From: Promethearchaeota archaeon
GTDB taxonomy: Archaea; Asgardarchaeota; Lokiarchaeia; Sigyniarchaeales; SOKP01
Assembly (NCBI GenBank): GCA_030606485.1
Contig: JAUWGH010000010.1
Span: 1 to 64,000 of the forward strand
Reading direction: 5' to 3'
Length of the DNA stretch: 64,000 nucleotides
The translations under genes and the position numbers were made by a program. The first letter of the stretch is position 1; every line of letters starts with the position of its first letter. A model generated the notes under the pieces. The model did no database searches and was not told the DNA's origin. It saw nothing but the letters and a program-made list of their open reading frames with translations. Positions 55,709-63,478 of the stretch are shown here, one piece after another.

Positions 55709-55844
55709 GGATAAAGTCTTTAATGCTTCTCCGCCCATCAATAAATAGGGGGAGGAGGAGGGCGAAAATAAGTGTAGATAAATACTACACCAACCAAAAG
55801 ACAAAAATCCAGTATGGGGGGAGATGCAACCTTTGACTTTATCC
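55709..55844 (+). ncRNA. structured RNA candidate, copy 2
   Basis: The outer helix GGATAAAGTC (55709-55718) / GACTTTATCC (55835-55844) is perfect over 10 bp. A second helix pairs TGCTTCTCCGCCCAT with ATGGGGGGAGATGCA (two mismatches). Inside are the core GGAGGAGGGCGAAAA, the perfect hairpin GTGTAG-ATAAATA-CTACAC, and CAACCAAAAGACAAAAATCC. The core matches copy 1 (26 kb) while the outer helix matches copy 3 (58.8 kb). It lies between convergent genes, so it is not a leader. Orientation is assumed from copy 1. Confidence 0.55.
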
Positions 55845-55925
55845 TTACCAATATTATCTAAAAATTAACTATAAAAAGATTTCTATTCCTTTTTTTTGTT
55901 TAAAAAGGTCCATTGAAATTATCAT

Positions 55926-56201
55926 TTAAAAACTATCATTTAATACTGAACCTACTTGTATCGCAAGATAATTTAAGATAACATCGTAATCTTCAGGTGT
56001 TATTTCCTTGGTCCTAAGAACAAACTTTTTAATACTATTAATACATGAGAGTTGGTTTCTAATTTTTTCAGATTGGAATTTATTCTGGAGATAAGATTCT
56101 TGATTCTTAATTTCACATATTAACTTATCTCTTAATTCCTCAAATTGTGCATTAAATGCAATATTGTCAATTCCCATGTTATTAATTCTAAAATTCATCA
56201 T
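55926..56201 (-). CDS. small helical protein
   Basis: 91 residues, mostly helical (AQFEELRDKLICEIKNQESY ... NSIKKFVLRTKEITPEDYD), with no membrane span. ATG start; no clear ribosome-binding site. A four-helix-type small protein such as HEPN-like is conceivable, but no R-x4-H motif is seen. Unknown. Confidence 0.5.
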   Translation of the reverse strand: MMNFRINNMGIDNIAFNAQFEELRDKLICEIKNQESYLQNKFQSEKIRNQLSCINSIKKFVLRTKEITPEDYDVILNYLAIQVGSVLNDSF

Positions 56202-56328
56202 TATAATTTCAGATTAAATTCTAATTATTTAAATAAAAAAGGAGCGGTAAGATACTATTAAAGAAAGAGATATAACTAAATTATTAAGACTATATTTTCA
56301 TAAAATAAAAAAAAATAAGATAATACAC

Positions 56329-56406
56329 TTATCTTGAAAAGAAATATTCTATAAGGGCTTTTGTGAAACCATCCAGCCACTCGTTATTAATCTCGGCCCA
56401 CTTTAT
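56329..56406 (-). CDS. micro-ORF with perfect ribosome-binding site and AUA start
   Basis: An ideal AGGAGGTGA is followed after 6 bases by ATA and 24 sense codons (KWAEINNEWLDGFTKALIEY FFSR, ending TAA 56329). An adjacent ATC could also initiate, and no ATG, GTG or TTG opens this frame at a sensible distance. The peptide is amphipathic. The strength of the ribosome-binding site is the main evidence. The rest of the 56202-56732 spacer shows nothing else. Confidence 0.4.
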   Translation of the reverse strand: MKWAEINNEWLDGFTKALIEYFFSR

Positions 56407-56732
56407 GATTTTTCACCTCCTGTAATTTTTTATTCAAAATTTGAAAAAATTGAATTGAATCATATTTTTAATGAAGATATATAAAGAAAAAATGAGAACC
56501 AAAAGAGATTAAATTGAATAAAACTTACTTTCTCTCTAAAAGAATTATTGTTTTATATCAATTGGGACAATATAATCATGAATTATGTAATTTTAGTTTG
56601 TTTCCGATATGATTACACTTTAATTCTATATTTAAAGAAAGAAAATAATTGTTGAAAGAATTTTTTCTCTTTAAATAGATTTATTTTAAGAAAAGTATAA
56701 CCATTAATTTTCTATAAAAATCGGAATTTATT

Positions 56733-57761
56733 ATGAGTAAAATCAATCGAAGGAAAAAAAATAATAAATGGAATACATCAGAAAATGAAGAAGTAAAAAG
56801 ATATTATTTATTGGGTAATAAATTTCTTGAACAAAGAAATTTCCAAGAAGCAATAATCTATTATAAAAAAGCATTAGAAATTGATCCTCAAGATATATTA
56901 ACACTTTCTAATTTAGGCCGAGTATACCATCATTCCTATGTTCTGCAATCATCAACTAAAGATCTGAGTTTATTGGACAATTCTGAAGCTTGTTATCTAG
57001 AAGCAACAAAAATAGATCCCAATTTTTGGTTATCATACTTCACTTTGGGAGTAATTAAAATTGAACGGAAAGAATTTTTGAAAGCACTAACATATCATCT
57101 GAAATTTCTTACTGTTTATGAAAAAGCGAAAGTAAAAAACTTCAAAATGTATAATCATGCAACCAATTATATTGTAGAATCCATTAAAAAAGGAAAAATT
57201 TCTGTAGAATCATTCAAAAAATTATTAAATATCTCAATTTCTAAAGAAATATGGACACTATTGGGATACGGTTTGCTACATAGTCAATTATATGAATCTG
57301 CCGAATTATGCTTTCTTAAAGTAATCGAAAAACACCCGGATTATTCTAGTGGATACATTGATTTGGGAAATGTGTATATTGAGATGATTAAAAATATTCC
57401 CGATTATTGTCCTAATTTTAATAAAATTAAAAATTATCTTAAAAAAGCCGTCGAGCTTGACACTAACAATGAAATTGCATGGAATAATCTTGGAACATAT
57501 TACACATTTGTTGATGATTTTGAAAAAGCGAAATTTTGTTATAAAACATCAATCAAACTCAAAAATTACTGCATAACTCCATGGTATAGTCTTGCAAGTA
57601 TTCTGGTCAAGAAGGGTTTATATAAAGAAGCAATAAAATGCCTAAAAAAAGTCGTTCAAATTGATCCAAATTATACCCCTGCTAAAGAAGCGTTGGACAT
57701 ACTTAAGAATAATACTAAGGAACAATTATCCAGGAAAAGAATTGAATTAAGAATAAATTAA
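56733..57761 (+). CDS. tetratricopeptide repeat (TPR) protein
   Basis: 342 residues with about seven TPR motifs. Clear ones are KRYYLLGNKFLEQRNFQEAI, LYESAELCFLKVIEKHPDYS, AWNNLGTYYTFVDDFEKAKF and PWYSLASILVKKGLYKEAIK, each followed by IDP/LDT-type turns. The N-terminus is basic. No other domain; cytosolic. TPR proteins scaffold protein complexes; the partner is unknown. A fragment of a second copy lies at 21320-21502. A zinc-ribbon relic begins directly after the stop. Confidence 0.85.
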   Translation: MSKINRRKKNNKWNTSENEEVKRYYLLGNKFLEQRNFQEAIIYYKKALEIDPQDILTLSNLGRVYHHSYVLQSSTKDLSLLDNSEACYLEATKIDPNFWLSYFTLGVIKIERKEFLKALTYHLKFLTVYEKAKVKNFKMYNHATNYIVESIKKGKISVESFKKLLNISISKEIWTLLGYGLLHSQLYESAELCFLKVIEKHPDYSSGYIDLGNVYIEMIKNIPDYCPNFNKIKNYLKKAVELDTNNEIAWNNLGTYYTFVDDFEKAKFCYKTSIKLKNYCITPWYSLASILVKKGLYKEAIKCLKKVVQIDPNYTPAKEALDILKNNTKEQLSRKRIELRIN

Positions 57762-57762
57762 A

Positions 57763-57860
57763 TCAATCAGTTAAACTAACCAATAACTTACAATTTTTGC
57801 AATATATAAAAGGATTATGAACCTTTAATTGTAAAGGAGTTTCACATTTGGAAGATACTA
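57763..57860 (-). pseudogene. relic of the duplicated zinc-ribbon gene
   Basis: Minus-strand coding reads SSKCETPLQLKVHNPFIYCK and NCKLLVSLTD before TGA, matching the end of the protein at 59565-59834 nearly base for base (CSKCETPLQLKVHNPFIYCK there). The first Cys of the pair is already lost to Ser and the N-terminal ribbon is absent. Confidence 0.75.
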
Positions 57861-57861
57861 C

Positions 57862-57882
57862 CTTTAGGACACCCTCCTAAAG
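57862..57882. terminator. perfect 8-bp hairpin between convergent genes
   Basis: CTTTAGGA-CACCC-TCCTAAAG lies between the TPR gene and the nucleotidyltransferase gene, whose 3' ends face each other. The position suggests a transcript-end structure, though archaeal termination mainly uses T-runs and none is adjacent. Confidence 0.4.
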
Positions 57883-57904
57883 AGTAATAATAAAGTCTCA
57901 TAAA

Positions 57905-58585
57905 TTATAATAAAATTTTTAATACTTTATCAACACTCGATTTATTTTGCTTTAATCTCCCTGAAAAATAAGTAATTAGGTGATATACACATTCCGAAAG
58001 GGTATTGTAATTAAAAGTAAGGCAGGCAAGCTCAACTTCATAACTTGCGATATGCTTCTGCTTAGCTTTATCAAGAGCGTATTTTGCTAGCTTTATCGTA
58101 TTTTTATGTAATGGTCGTAGCTTTTTAATTTGAGCAATTTTCTTTTTCTCCTGTTTAAATTCCTGATTTGTAAGGTATACAACGTCAACATAACATTTGG
58201 GATTTAAAAAATCTATATGGACAGCCTTGTCCCCCATATGCACTTTAGAATTCTTCTTAAATCCTTTTTTAGCCCTCTCTAAAAGATCCTTTCGAATAGT
58301 ATTCTTATTTTGATCTTTGCCAGTACAAAAAATTATGTCTAAATCGCTCTTCCTAATATCTGTTCGCTTCCCTCGTGATCCACCTTCCTTTATCGCTGCG
58401 ATTTTAAAACCTGTAGTCTTTCGTAGGAAGTTCATAACTCGGTTTAATTTCGAATCATATAATGTCTGGGTTTGAGGATCGGTATTAATTTTCTTTAAAA
58501 ATTCTTTAAGCTTTCTATTCTCTAATTTCTTAAGACTACTCGTTTTTTCCACCTTTGTATATTTATTGAAATAGTATTTTAACAA
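57905..58585 (-). CDS. OAS/CD-NTase-like nucleotidyltransferase
   Basis: The core of the DNA-polymerase-beta-type nucleotidyltransferase fold is present: EGGSRGKRTDIRKSDLDII gives the GS motif (Gly69-Ser70) and the metal pair Asp81-x-Asp83. The third acid is Asp134 in CYVDVVYL after the strand VHIDFL. The GTDxRxxSDxD-like loop and the trailing helical part (SYEVELACLTFNYNTLSECV) match the OAS/cGAS-like branch better than CCA-adding enzymes. At 226 residues it is shorter than typical CD-NTases (about 300-400), so the C-terminal domain is reduced. A cyclic or linear oligonucleotide signalling role is inferred. No classical CBASS effector is next to it; an unknown 175-residue protein is upstream, with RNA candidate copy 3 between. 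Confidence 0.6.
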   Translation of the reverse strand: MLKYYFNKYTKVEKTSSLKKLENRKLKEFLKKINTDPQTQTLYDSKLNRVMNFLRKTTGFKIAAIKEGGSRGKRTDIRKSDLDIIFCTGKDQNKNTIRKDLLERAKKGFKKNSKVHMGDKAVHIDFLNPKCYVDVVYLTNQEFKQEKKKIAQIKKLRPLHKNTIKLAKYALDKAKQKHIASYEVELACLTFNYNTLSECVYHLITYFSGRLKQNKSSVDKVLKILL

Positions 58586-58766
58586 GAAAATTCGACTATT
58601 TAAATTTATCTTACTTTTTAAGGATCCTTGTTATGGATATCCTTTTGATATATATTCTAAAACTAGATTTTTGTTTTTTCTTAATGTTAGATATTTTGAT
58701 AGTCTGATTTACATGAAATAGAGACATCGTTATTTTTAATAAATTTCCAAATTTTAATCAAAAAAG

Positions 58767-58866
58767 AAGGATAAAGCCCGTTGGTATTTATTTCCTCTAA
58801 AAAACGAGGTTAAGGGCATTGGCGAAAACATTTCGAATATAAATACCGATTTTTGACTTTATCCTT
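58767..58866 (+). ncRNA. structured RNA candidate, copy 3
   Basis: Outer helix AAGGATAAAG (58767-58776) / CTTTATCCTT (58857-58866), perfect over 10 bp; second helix GGTATTTAT (58783-58791) / ATAAATACC (58839-58847), perfect over 9 bp. Two inner hairpins are CCTC...GAGG and CGAAA-ACA-TTTCG. The outer arms and flanking TTTGACTTTATCCTTAC match copy 2, while the inner part is different apart from GGCGAAAA. It lies between two minus-strand genes; transcribed strand unknown. Confidence 0.5.
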
Positions 58867-58938
58867 ACAGAAACAATTGATAAATATGTATAAAAAGATC
58901 ACAATTTTTCTTCGCTCTCTCAAATTTTTTAAGGGGTA

Positions 58939-59466
58939 TTAAGAAGAAATTTTCATTTCAGCGATTCTTAGCGCAGCCTTTAGAATGGGCATTATTTTTT
59001 TTTTAATTTTATGTCGGGTTAACTTGCTTTTAAGGCATTCAAATTTATCCTCTTTTTCCTCGTTTTCTTCGCAACATTTTCTAGCTTTATCAAAAATGAA
59101 CAGAAATTGCTCGGAATATGGTTTATCTTTCTGAAATTGATAACTAAAAATCTCATCATCATCAAGGGATTTGAAAAACGCTAAACAAGGAATTTTTGTA
59201 TAACTAATGCCTAACTCTTTCATTAAACTAAAAATCTTGACTGGGGGATTTGGATCTTTTAAATCGTCTAAAATAAAGACGAATACGTCCTCACCGGACA
59301 TGTCGTCTAAAATATTGTAGGATTGGATGACGTAATTTCTTAATTTCTCATGATCCTTATTATATAACAGTAAAGCATATAAATTCCTCCAAGAATTTTT
59401 GATTTCCCCCCAATATTTGTATAAGTCATTAATGTCCATAGTTGGTTTAACAAATATTGCTGCCAT
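58939..59466 (-). CDS. unknown alpha/beta protein, resembles 62599-63303
   Basis: 175 residues: a helical start (LYKYWGEIKNSWRNLYALLL), then DDMSGEDVFVFILDDLKDPN and IFSLMKELGISYTKIPCLAF with FKSLDDDEI, an alternating strand/helix pattern. The same order (VVVIFANNLKAEEI ... LIKKLKLKPADAPYMIFSRK with PLDEI) occurs in the protein at 62599-63303, so the two are probably distant paralogues. A Lys-rich helix ends the protein. No catalytic motif recognised. Upstream neighbour of the nucleotidyltransferase on the same strand, 350 bp apart. Confidence 0.6.
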   Translation of the reverse strand: MAAIFVKPTMDINDLYKYWGEIKNSWRNLYALLLYNKDHEKLRNYVIQSYNILDDMSGEDVFVFILDDLKDPNPPVKIFSLMKELGISYTKIPCLAFFKSLDDDEIFSYQFQKDKPYSEQFLFIFDKARKCCEENEEKEDKFECLKSKLTRHKIKKKIMPILKAALRIAEMKISS

Positions 59467-59564
59467 TTAAATCGCTCTATTGTCATGAAATGCTAATAAT
59501 AAACTATTGTTTTTGATCTATTAAAAATATTTTGACACCCAAGTCGACACTTGAAATTAAAGAA

Positions 59565-59834
59565 TCAATCAGTTAAACTAACCAAGAACTTACAATTTTT
59601 ACAATATATAAAAGGATTATGAACCTTTAATTGTAAAGGAGTCTCGCATTTGGAACATATAATATTTCTTTCAGGAATAAGACCTACTATAAACTGACAT
59701 TCACCGCAATAGACAAAGGGCTTTTGAACCTCTAATTCGAAGGGCTTATCGCAAGCCGGGCATCTAGCACTATGCTCATGAAAAATAGTTTCAATCCCTT
59801 CTACATTGTAAATATTCATTACTTCCGAATACAT
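59565..59834 (-). CDS. double zinc-ribbon protein
   Basis: Start at ATG 59834 (MYSEVMNIYNVEGIE), since a related frame at 61228 also begins MYSEV. Two tandem ribbons follow: ARCPACDKPFELEVQKPFVY with CGEC, and IICSKCETPLQLKVHNPFIY with CKNC, so the protein binds two zinc ions. One intact copy, one truncated copy (61007-61228) and two relics (33174, 57763) occur in this window, so it duplicates readily. Role unknown; the copies near 59-61 kb flank small unknown genes. Confidence 0.7.
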   Translation of the reverse strand: MYSEVMNIYNVEGIETIFHEHSARCPACDKPFELEVQKPFVYCGECQFIVGLIPERNIICSKCETPLQLKVHNPFIYCKNCKFLVSLTD

Positions 59835-59985
59835 TTTCCATATCATTCTTTTAGTTAATATTCTGTATTAGGGATTTTAAAATACGCATATTTAAAGAAA
59901 AAATTTGAAGTGATTTGAATTGAGAGAATTTTTTTATTTAAATATCATGAGTTAAAATTACCATTAAAACAAAAAATGATGTATC

Positions 59986-60276
59986 GTGAAAAATGAAAAA
60001 AAAGAGATCTACACTACCACTTGGAGAAATAAATGGATAACGTCTAATGCAGGTACTATTGATGATTTTATTTCGATATTTGAAGAATTGACAGAGATGT
60101 TTCGAAGATGGAAGAAAGCAGGGATTAAGCTCGATTCTAATAGTGGAATTGGGGATGATTATGCTGATTTTTATACTGAGGATAAGGAGGTCGCAATTAG
60201 AGAAGATTTTGCGTGCAAGTATGAAGATGGAAGAGAATTCCTTCCTACTCGATCGGGTAATGAAGTGTTTCTTTGA
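59986..60276 (+). CDS. small unknown protein
   Basis: 96 residues from GTG 59986. Polar, mixed alpha/beta (YTTTWRNKWITSNAGTIDDF; EELTEMFRRWKKAGIKLDSN; DYADFYTEDKEVAIREDF). No transmembrane span. The next ORF starts at its stop, so the two are likely cotranscribed. Sequence quality (balanced charges, Trp residues) supports a real gene; family not recognised. Confidence 0.6.
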   Translation: MKNEKKEIYTTTWRNKWITSNAGTIDDFISIFEELTEMFRRWKKAGIKLDSNSGIGDDYADFYTEDKEVAIREDFACKYEDGREFLPTRSGNEVFL

Positions 60277-60278
60277 AT

Positions 60279-60527
60279 ATGATGTATGACGCTAGGGACG
60301 ATATTCAGGAATATATCGAGCAGAAAATTAGAGAGCTATTAGAAGAACCGATGAATAAATATCAGGATCCAAACTGGGTACAAGCAGTTACTCTCTTCGA
60401 ACAATTGATAGTACCATTGGACATTTATATAATGGATAAATGCTCCAAGGATTATACCACTAAAATTAGTTTTATCCAAATATCGGAAAAAATTTATGGG
60501 CTCAGTATATTTATTATATCCATTTGA
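60279..60527 (+). CDS. small helical protein
   Basis: Starts at ATG 60279, two bases after the previous stop. About 82 residues, helical (ARDDIQEYIEQKIRELLEEP), with a hydrophobic final stretch (YGLSIFIISI) that may be partly random. Probably coupled to the gene before it. Unknown function. Confidence 0.5.
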   Translation: MMYDARDDIQEYIEQKIRELLEEPMNKYQDPNWVQAVTLFEQLIVPLDIYIMDKCSKDYTTKISFIQISEKIYGLSIFIISI

Positions 60528-60666
60528 GAATTTTATAGGGAGTACAATTTTTAACAATTTTAGAGAAATAAAAGGGTACTTCTTTAATCATTAAAAATAT
60601 TCAATATCTTTTTCTTTTAAATATGCGCATTTTATAAGATTGCAAATAAAAATCATAGTGATAATT

Positions 60667-61044
60667 ATGAAAAAAAAAGAAGTTAAATTTATACAAGGAA
60701 ATTATGAACGGATTAAAGAAATAAGCAATTATTCTGGAGTTTCTTTCGATAAAGTCCTTAACGTCTCGTTGCTATCTGGAATTAAAGAATATTGGGGTAA
60801 AATAGTTAAAATCGTAAATAATTTTCCCGGATGTCTTTTGCCGGAAAATGAGAATTATGAGATAGTGCAGGACCTATTTGTTACACTCGGCAAAAAAATT
60901 GAATCTGAATATGAAGGAATAAAAGAGGTTGAGGCAATGGAAAGAGAATTTGATGAGATATATCCTGTTGGATATTTTGGAGATTTAGAAATAAGACATG
61001 AAGAATTCATAAAATTTTTAGATAGTACCAAAAAACGGTCATAG
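60667..61044 (+). CDS. unknown protein with a relic copy at 31.5 kb
   Basis: Start taken at ATG 60667 (MKKKEVKFIQGNYERIKEIS). The first 45 residues have a helix-turn-helix or ribbon-helix-helix feel (IKEISNYSGVSFDKVLNVSL). An acidic helical region (IESEYEGIKEVEAMEREFDE) and an alpha-helical end follow. A decayed copy of its centre lies at 31501-31626. The 3' end overlaps the minus-strand truncated zinc-ribbon frame by 38 bp. A regulator is possible but not shown. Confidence 0.55.
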   Translation: MKKKEVKFIQGNYERIKEISNYSGVSFDKVLNVSLLSGIKEYWGKIVKIVNNFPGCLLPENENYEIVQDLFVTLGKKIESEYEGIKEVEAMEREFDEIYPVGYFGDLEIRHEEFIKFLDSTKKRS

Positions 61045-61228
61045 AGATAATGGTTAATACATATTTAAAATATATATTCTCTTGAAACTTGCATTCGCTA
61101 CAATAAATAAATGGCTTCTGAGTCTTTATTTTGAATGGTCTCTCACAAACCGGACATTTAGCCTTATAATCTTCAAAAAGAGAATTAATACTTTCAATAC
61201 TGCTAATAATCACTACTTCTGAATACAT
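61007..61228 (-). pseudogene. truncated zinc-ribbon paralogue
   Basis: MYSEVVIISSIESINSLFED, then KCPVCERPFKIKTQKPFIYC with SECKF, match the N-terminal half of the protein at 59565-59834. After SECKF the homology stops and 25 hydrophobic residues follow (YFKYVLTIISMTVFWYYLKI), lying over the end of the plus-strand gene. The second ribbon is lost, so this is a truncated copy, possibly still translated as a single-ribbon protein. Confidence 0.6.
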
Positions 61229-61392
61229 TTTACTTACTCATTTTAGTTGATGTTCTTATTGTTAATAATTTAAAATAGACATTTATAAAGAAATAAATAA
61301 AAAAAAAGCCTGAAGTTGAAATTTTTTCTTTTTTATTTATAAATGTTTAGTTGAAAAATATTTTAAAAAAATAATATTTGGAGATGAAGAAT

Positions 61393-62412
61393 ATGGAAAT
61401 TGTAGAATATGAGTTTAAAAAATATCATGTAGAAGATTATAGAGATTTCTTACGAGACTTCTGGAACGAATCAGAATTTGAAGGTAATATCTATTACGAG
61501 TATGAGAGAAGGAGATATGGTCGAACTGAAGCGTATTGTAAAACCTTTCTTCCTAAAATTGGAAAATTGGAGAAAATAATTCTTCGAAGCTTTCCGGAGA
61601 TTAACATTCATAATTATGGTTTAATTGATCACGATATAGAATTTGTAGGTGATGAGGGAAAAATTCACTGCGGAGAGAATTTTTATTGGGGCTATAAAGG
61701 TGGTGGTCCTGGTGATTTTCATACCTTATTAGAACTGCTTGGTCTAGATATTACATATGATGAGATCGCAAATATACCACAAGAACTTAAAAAACCTTTT
61801 GAAATTCACTTAAAAGAAAAGAAAAAATACTTTATTGAAGATCCTGATGACCATTGGATCTGGATGTATACGAAAAGTAGTATAAATTATTGCAGGCAGA
61901 ACCTATCAAAGATCGGAAAAATTAGTAAAGTTGTCCTTTCGATTCCACCAGATATCACTTGGGGCTATGAAGGTACGAAAATAATCGGAGAGAATGGTAT
62001 AATTTTTTGTTTCGGTTTCGGTTGGGGATTGGATTATTTCAAATCAAGGGCTTTACTCTGGCTGCTTAAAACACTAGGTTTGGATGTTGATATGGGTTAT
62101 ATTATCAAGCTTCCTAAACCAGAAATTGGGGTACCATTTACTCCGATAATCATAGATATACCAGAAGAAACCGTTTTTGAGAAGTTAATTGGTATTCCAG
62201 ATTGTCCTATTTGCGAATCAAGCAGAATTTATTTTCAATCAGCAACTAATAAATGCCGATGCAAAAGGTGTGGGAGCATTTTCTCTAAGAATGGCACATT
62301 AATAAATAAGAGAGAATTGCCAGCATGCCCTGAATGCTGGAATGTTTATACCGTTTCTTATGATATTTCTAATGGTCGTCATCACTGTTGTTATTGTGAT
62401 ATTAAGTTTTAA
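61393..62412 (+). CDS. duplicated alpha/beta domain plus C-terminal zinc ribbons
   Basis: Start chosen at ATG 61393 because GGAGATGA lies 5 bases upstream. An about 130-residue unit occurs twice: KIGKLEKIILRSFPEINIHN ... LLELLGLDITYDEIANIPQE, and KIGKISKVVLSIPPDITWGY ... LLKTLGLDVDMGYIIKLPKP. Two zinc-ribbon-like segments follow: DCPICESSRIYF with CRCKRCGSIF, and ACPECWNVYTVSY with HHCCYCDIKF. The ribbons suggest nucleic acid or protein binding. No catalytic motif found; the gene stands alone and its family is unknown. Confidence 0.65.
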   Translation: MEIVEYEFKKYHVEDYRDFLRDFWNESEFEGNIYYEYERRRYGRTEAYCKTFLPKIGKLEKIILRSFPEINIHNYGLIDHDIEFVGDEGKIHCGENFYWGYKGGGPGDFHTLLELLGLDITYDEIANIPQELKKPFEIHLKEKKKYFIEDPDDHWIWMYTKSSINYCRQNLSKIGKISKVVLSIPPDITWGYEGTKIIGENGIIFCFGFGWGLDYFKSRALLWLLKTLGLDVDMGYIIKLPKPEIGVPFTPIIIDIPEETVFEKLIGIPDCPICESSRIYFQSATNKCRCKRCGSIFSKNGTLINKRELPACPECWNVYTVSYDISNGRHHCCYCDIKF

Positions 62413-62598
62413 ATAAAAACATACTTTAGCTGCAGATGAAATGTTGAATAGACAATGTGATTTAAAATAATTAAGGGCTTTTAAATCTTGATTGGGTGTT
62501 CATTTGACTAAAAATGTCTTCTACGCAAATGAAAAACATTAAAAATAGAAATAATCAATCTATTATTATCCTTAATATTTTTTTTAAGAAATCCAAAT

Positions 62599-63303
62599 AT
62601 GAATGATAATAAAATGAAAGAAAGAAATGGGAAAAATCGCAAATATAATCTGCGAAAAAGTAACAAAATGGTAAAAAAAATTATGTCCCTGATTGATAGA
62701 AATATTTTAATGGATTCACATGTATATTATTCTTATGTGATGGTCCCTGAAAGTATGAGAACAGGTGAATCAATGATGATTTATGATGGAGAACCTATTA
62801 GTGAGGATGAAAAACGAAGAATTAAACTTTATATTACTTTTTTATTTACAAAATATGGATATACCGAAGAAGAAAAAAAAATAAACAATAGGCTAATAGC
62901 AGCATTTTATCTATTCGGAGAAAGAATTGGAAAAGAATCAGTAGTAGTAATATTTGCAAATAATTTGAAAGCAGAAGAAATTGATTTTAAAAGGAATTTA
63001 TATTTAATAAAAAAACTTAAATTAAAGCCGGCTGATGCTCCGTATATGATATTCTCTCGAAAACCACTTGATGAAATAATTGACCCCAAAGAAGAGGATA
63101 TTCTTGAGTTATCGTTTAATATAAAAGATGAAGAGAAATTTTCCAATTTGATAAAAGAGGTTGAAAATGATGTATTATATGGAGAATATCCTGGAAGATG
63201 GATTAAAATAAAAGTGTGGTTAGAGCAAGATCATCCTTTTCTTGAAAAAATTTGGAAAGGTCTTAAGGAAGCAACAAATTTATTAAAACCTTTCATAAAA
63301 TAA
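62599..63303 (+). CDS. unknown alpha/beta protein, resembles 58939-59466
   Basis: 234 residues: a basic N-terminus (KERNGKNRKYNLRKSNKMVK), a helical section (RRIKLYITFLFTKYGYTEEE), then SVVVIFANNLKAEEIDFKRN and LYLIKKLKLKPADAPYMIFS with RKPLDEI, and an acidic helical end (IKDEEKFSNLIKEVENDV). The central strand-helix-strand arrangement parallels the protein at 58939-59466. No membrane span or active-site motif. Function unknown. Confidence 0.6.
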   Translation: MNDNKMKERNGKNRKYNLRKSNKMVKKIMSLIDRNILMDSHVYYSYVMVPESMRTGESMMIYDGEPISEDEKRRIKLYITFLFTKYGYTEEEKKINNRLIAAFYLFGERIGKESVVVIFANNLKAEEIDFKRNLYLIKKLKLKPADAPYMIFSRKPLDEIIDPKEEDILELSFNIKDEEKFSNLIKEVENDVLYGEYPGRWIKIKVWLEQDHPFLEKIWKGLKEATNLLKPFIK

Positions 63304-63478
63304 ATAATAATTAAGATCAATTAAACAATCTTGATCATATAAAATCGAGTATCGCACAAAATTATCCGAGTTAAACTATTATAAAGTAATTTTAGATTAA
63401 AATTATAATCAAAGATTCTTATTTTTCTTAAGATAATAAAATAACTTGATCTATCAAAAGAAAATTTACTCTCTTAGA

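Noticed and set aside
58767-58866. Inverted repeats as a MITE-type transposon
   Set aside because: Copies share either core or arms but not both, arms change while still pairing, and no flanking target duplication is visible; a structured RNA fits better.
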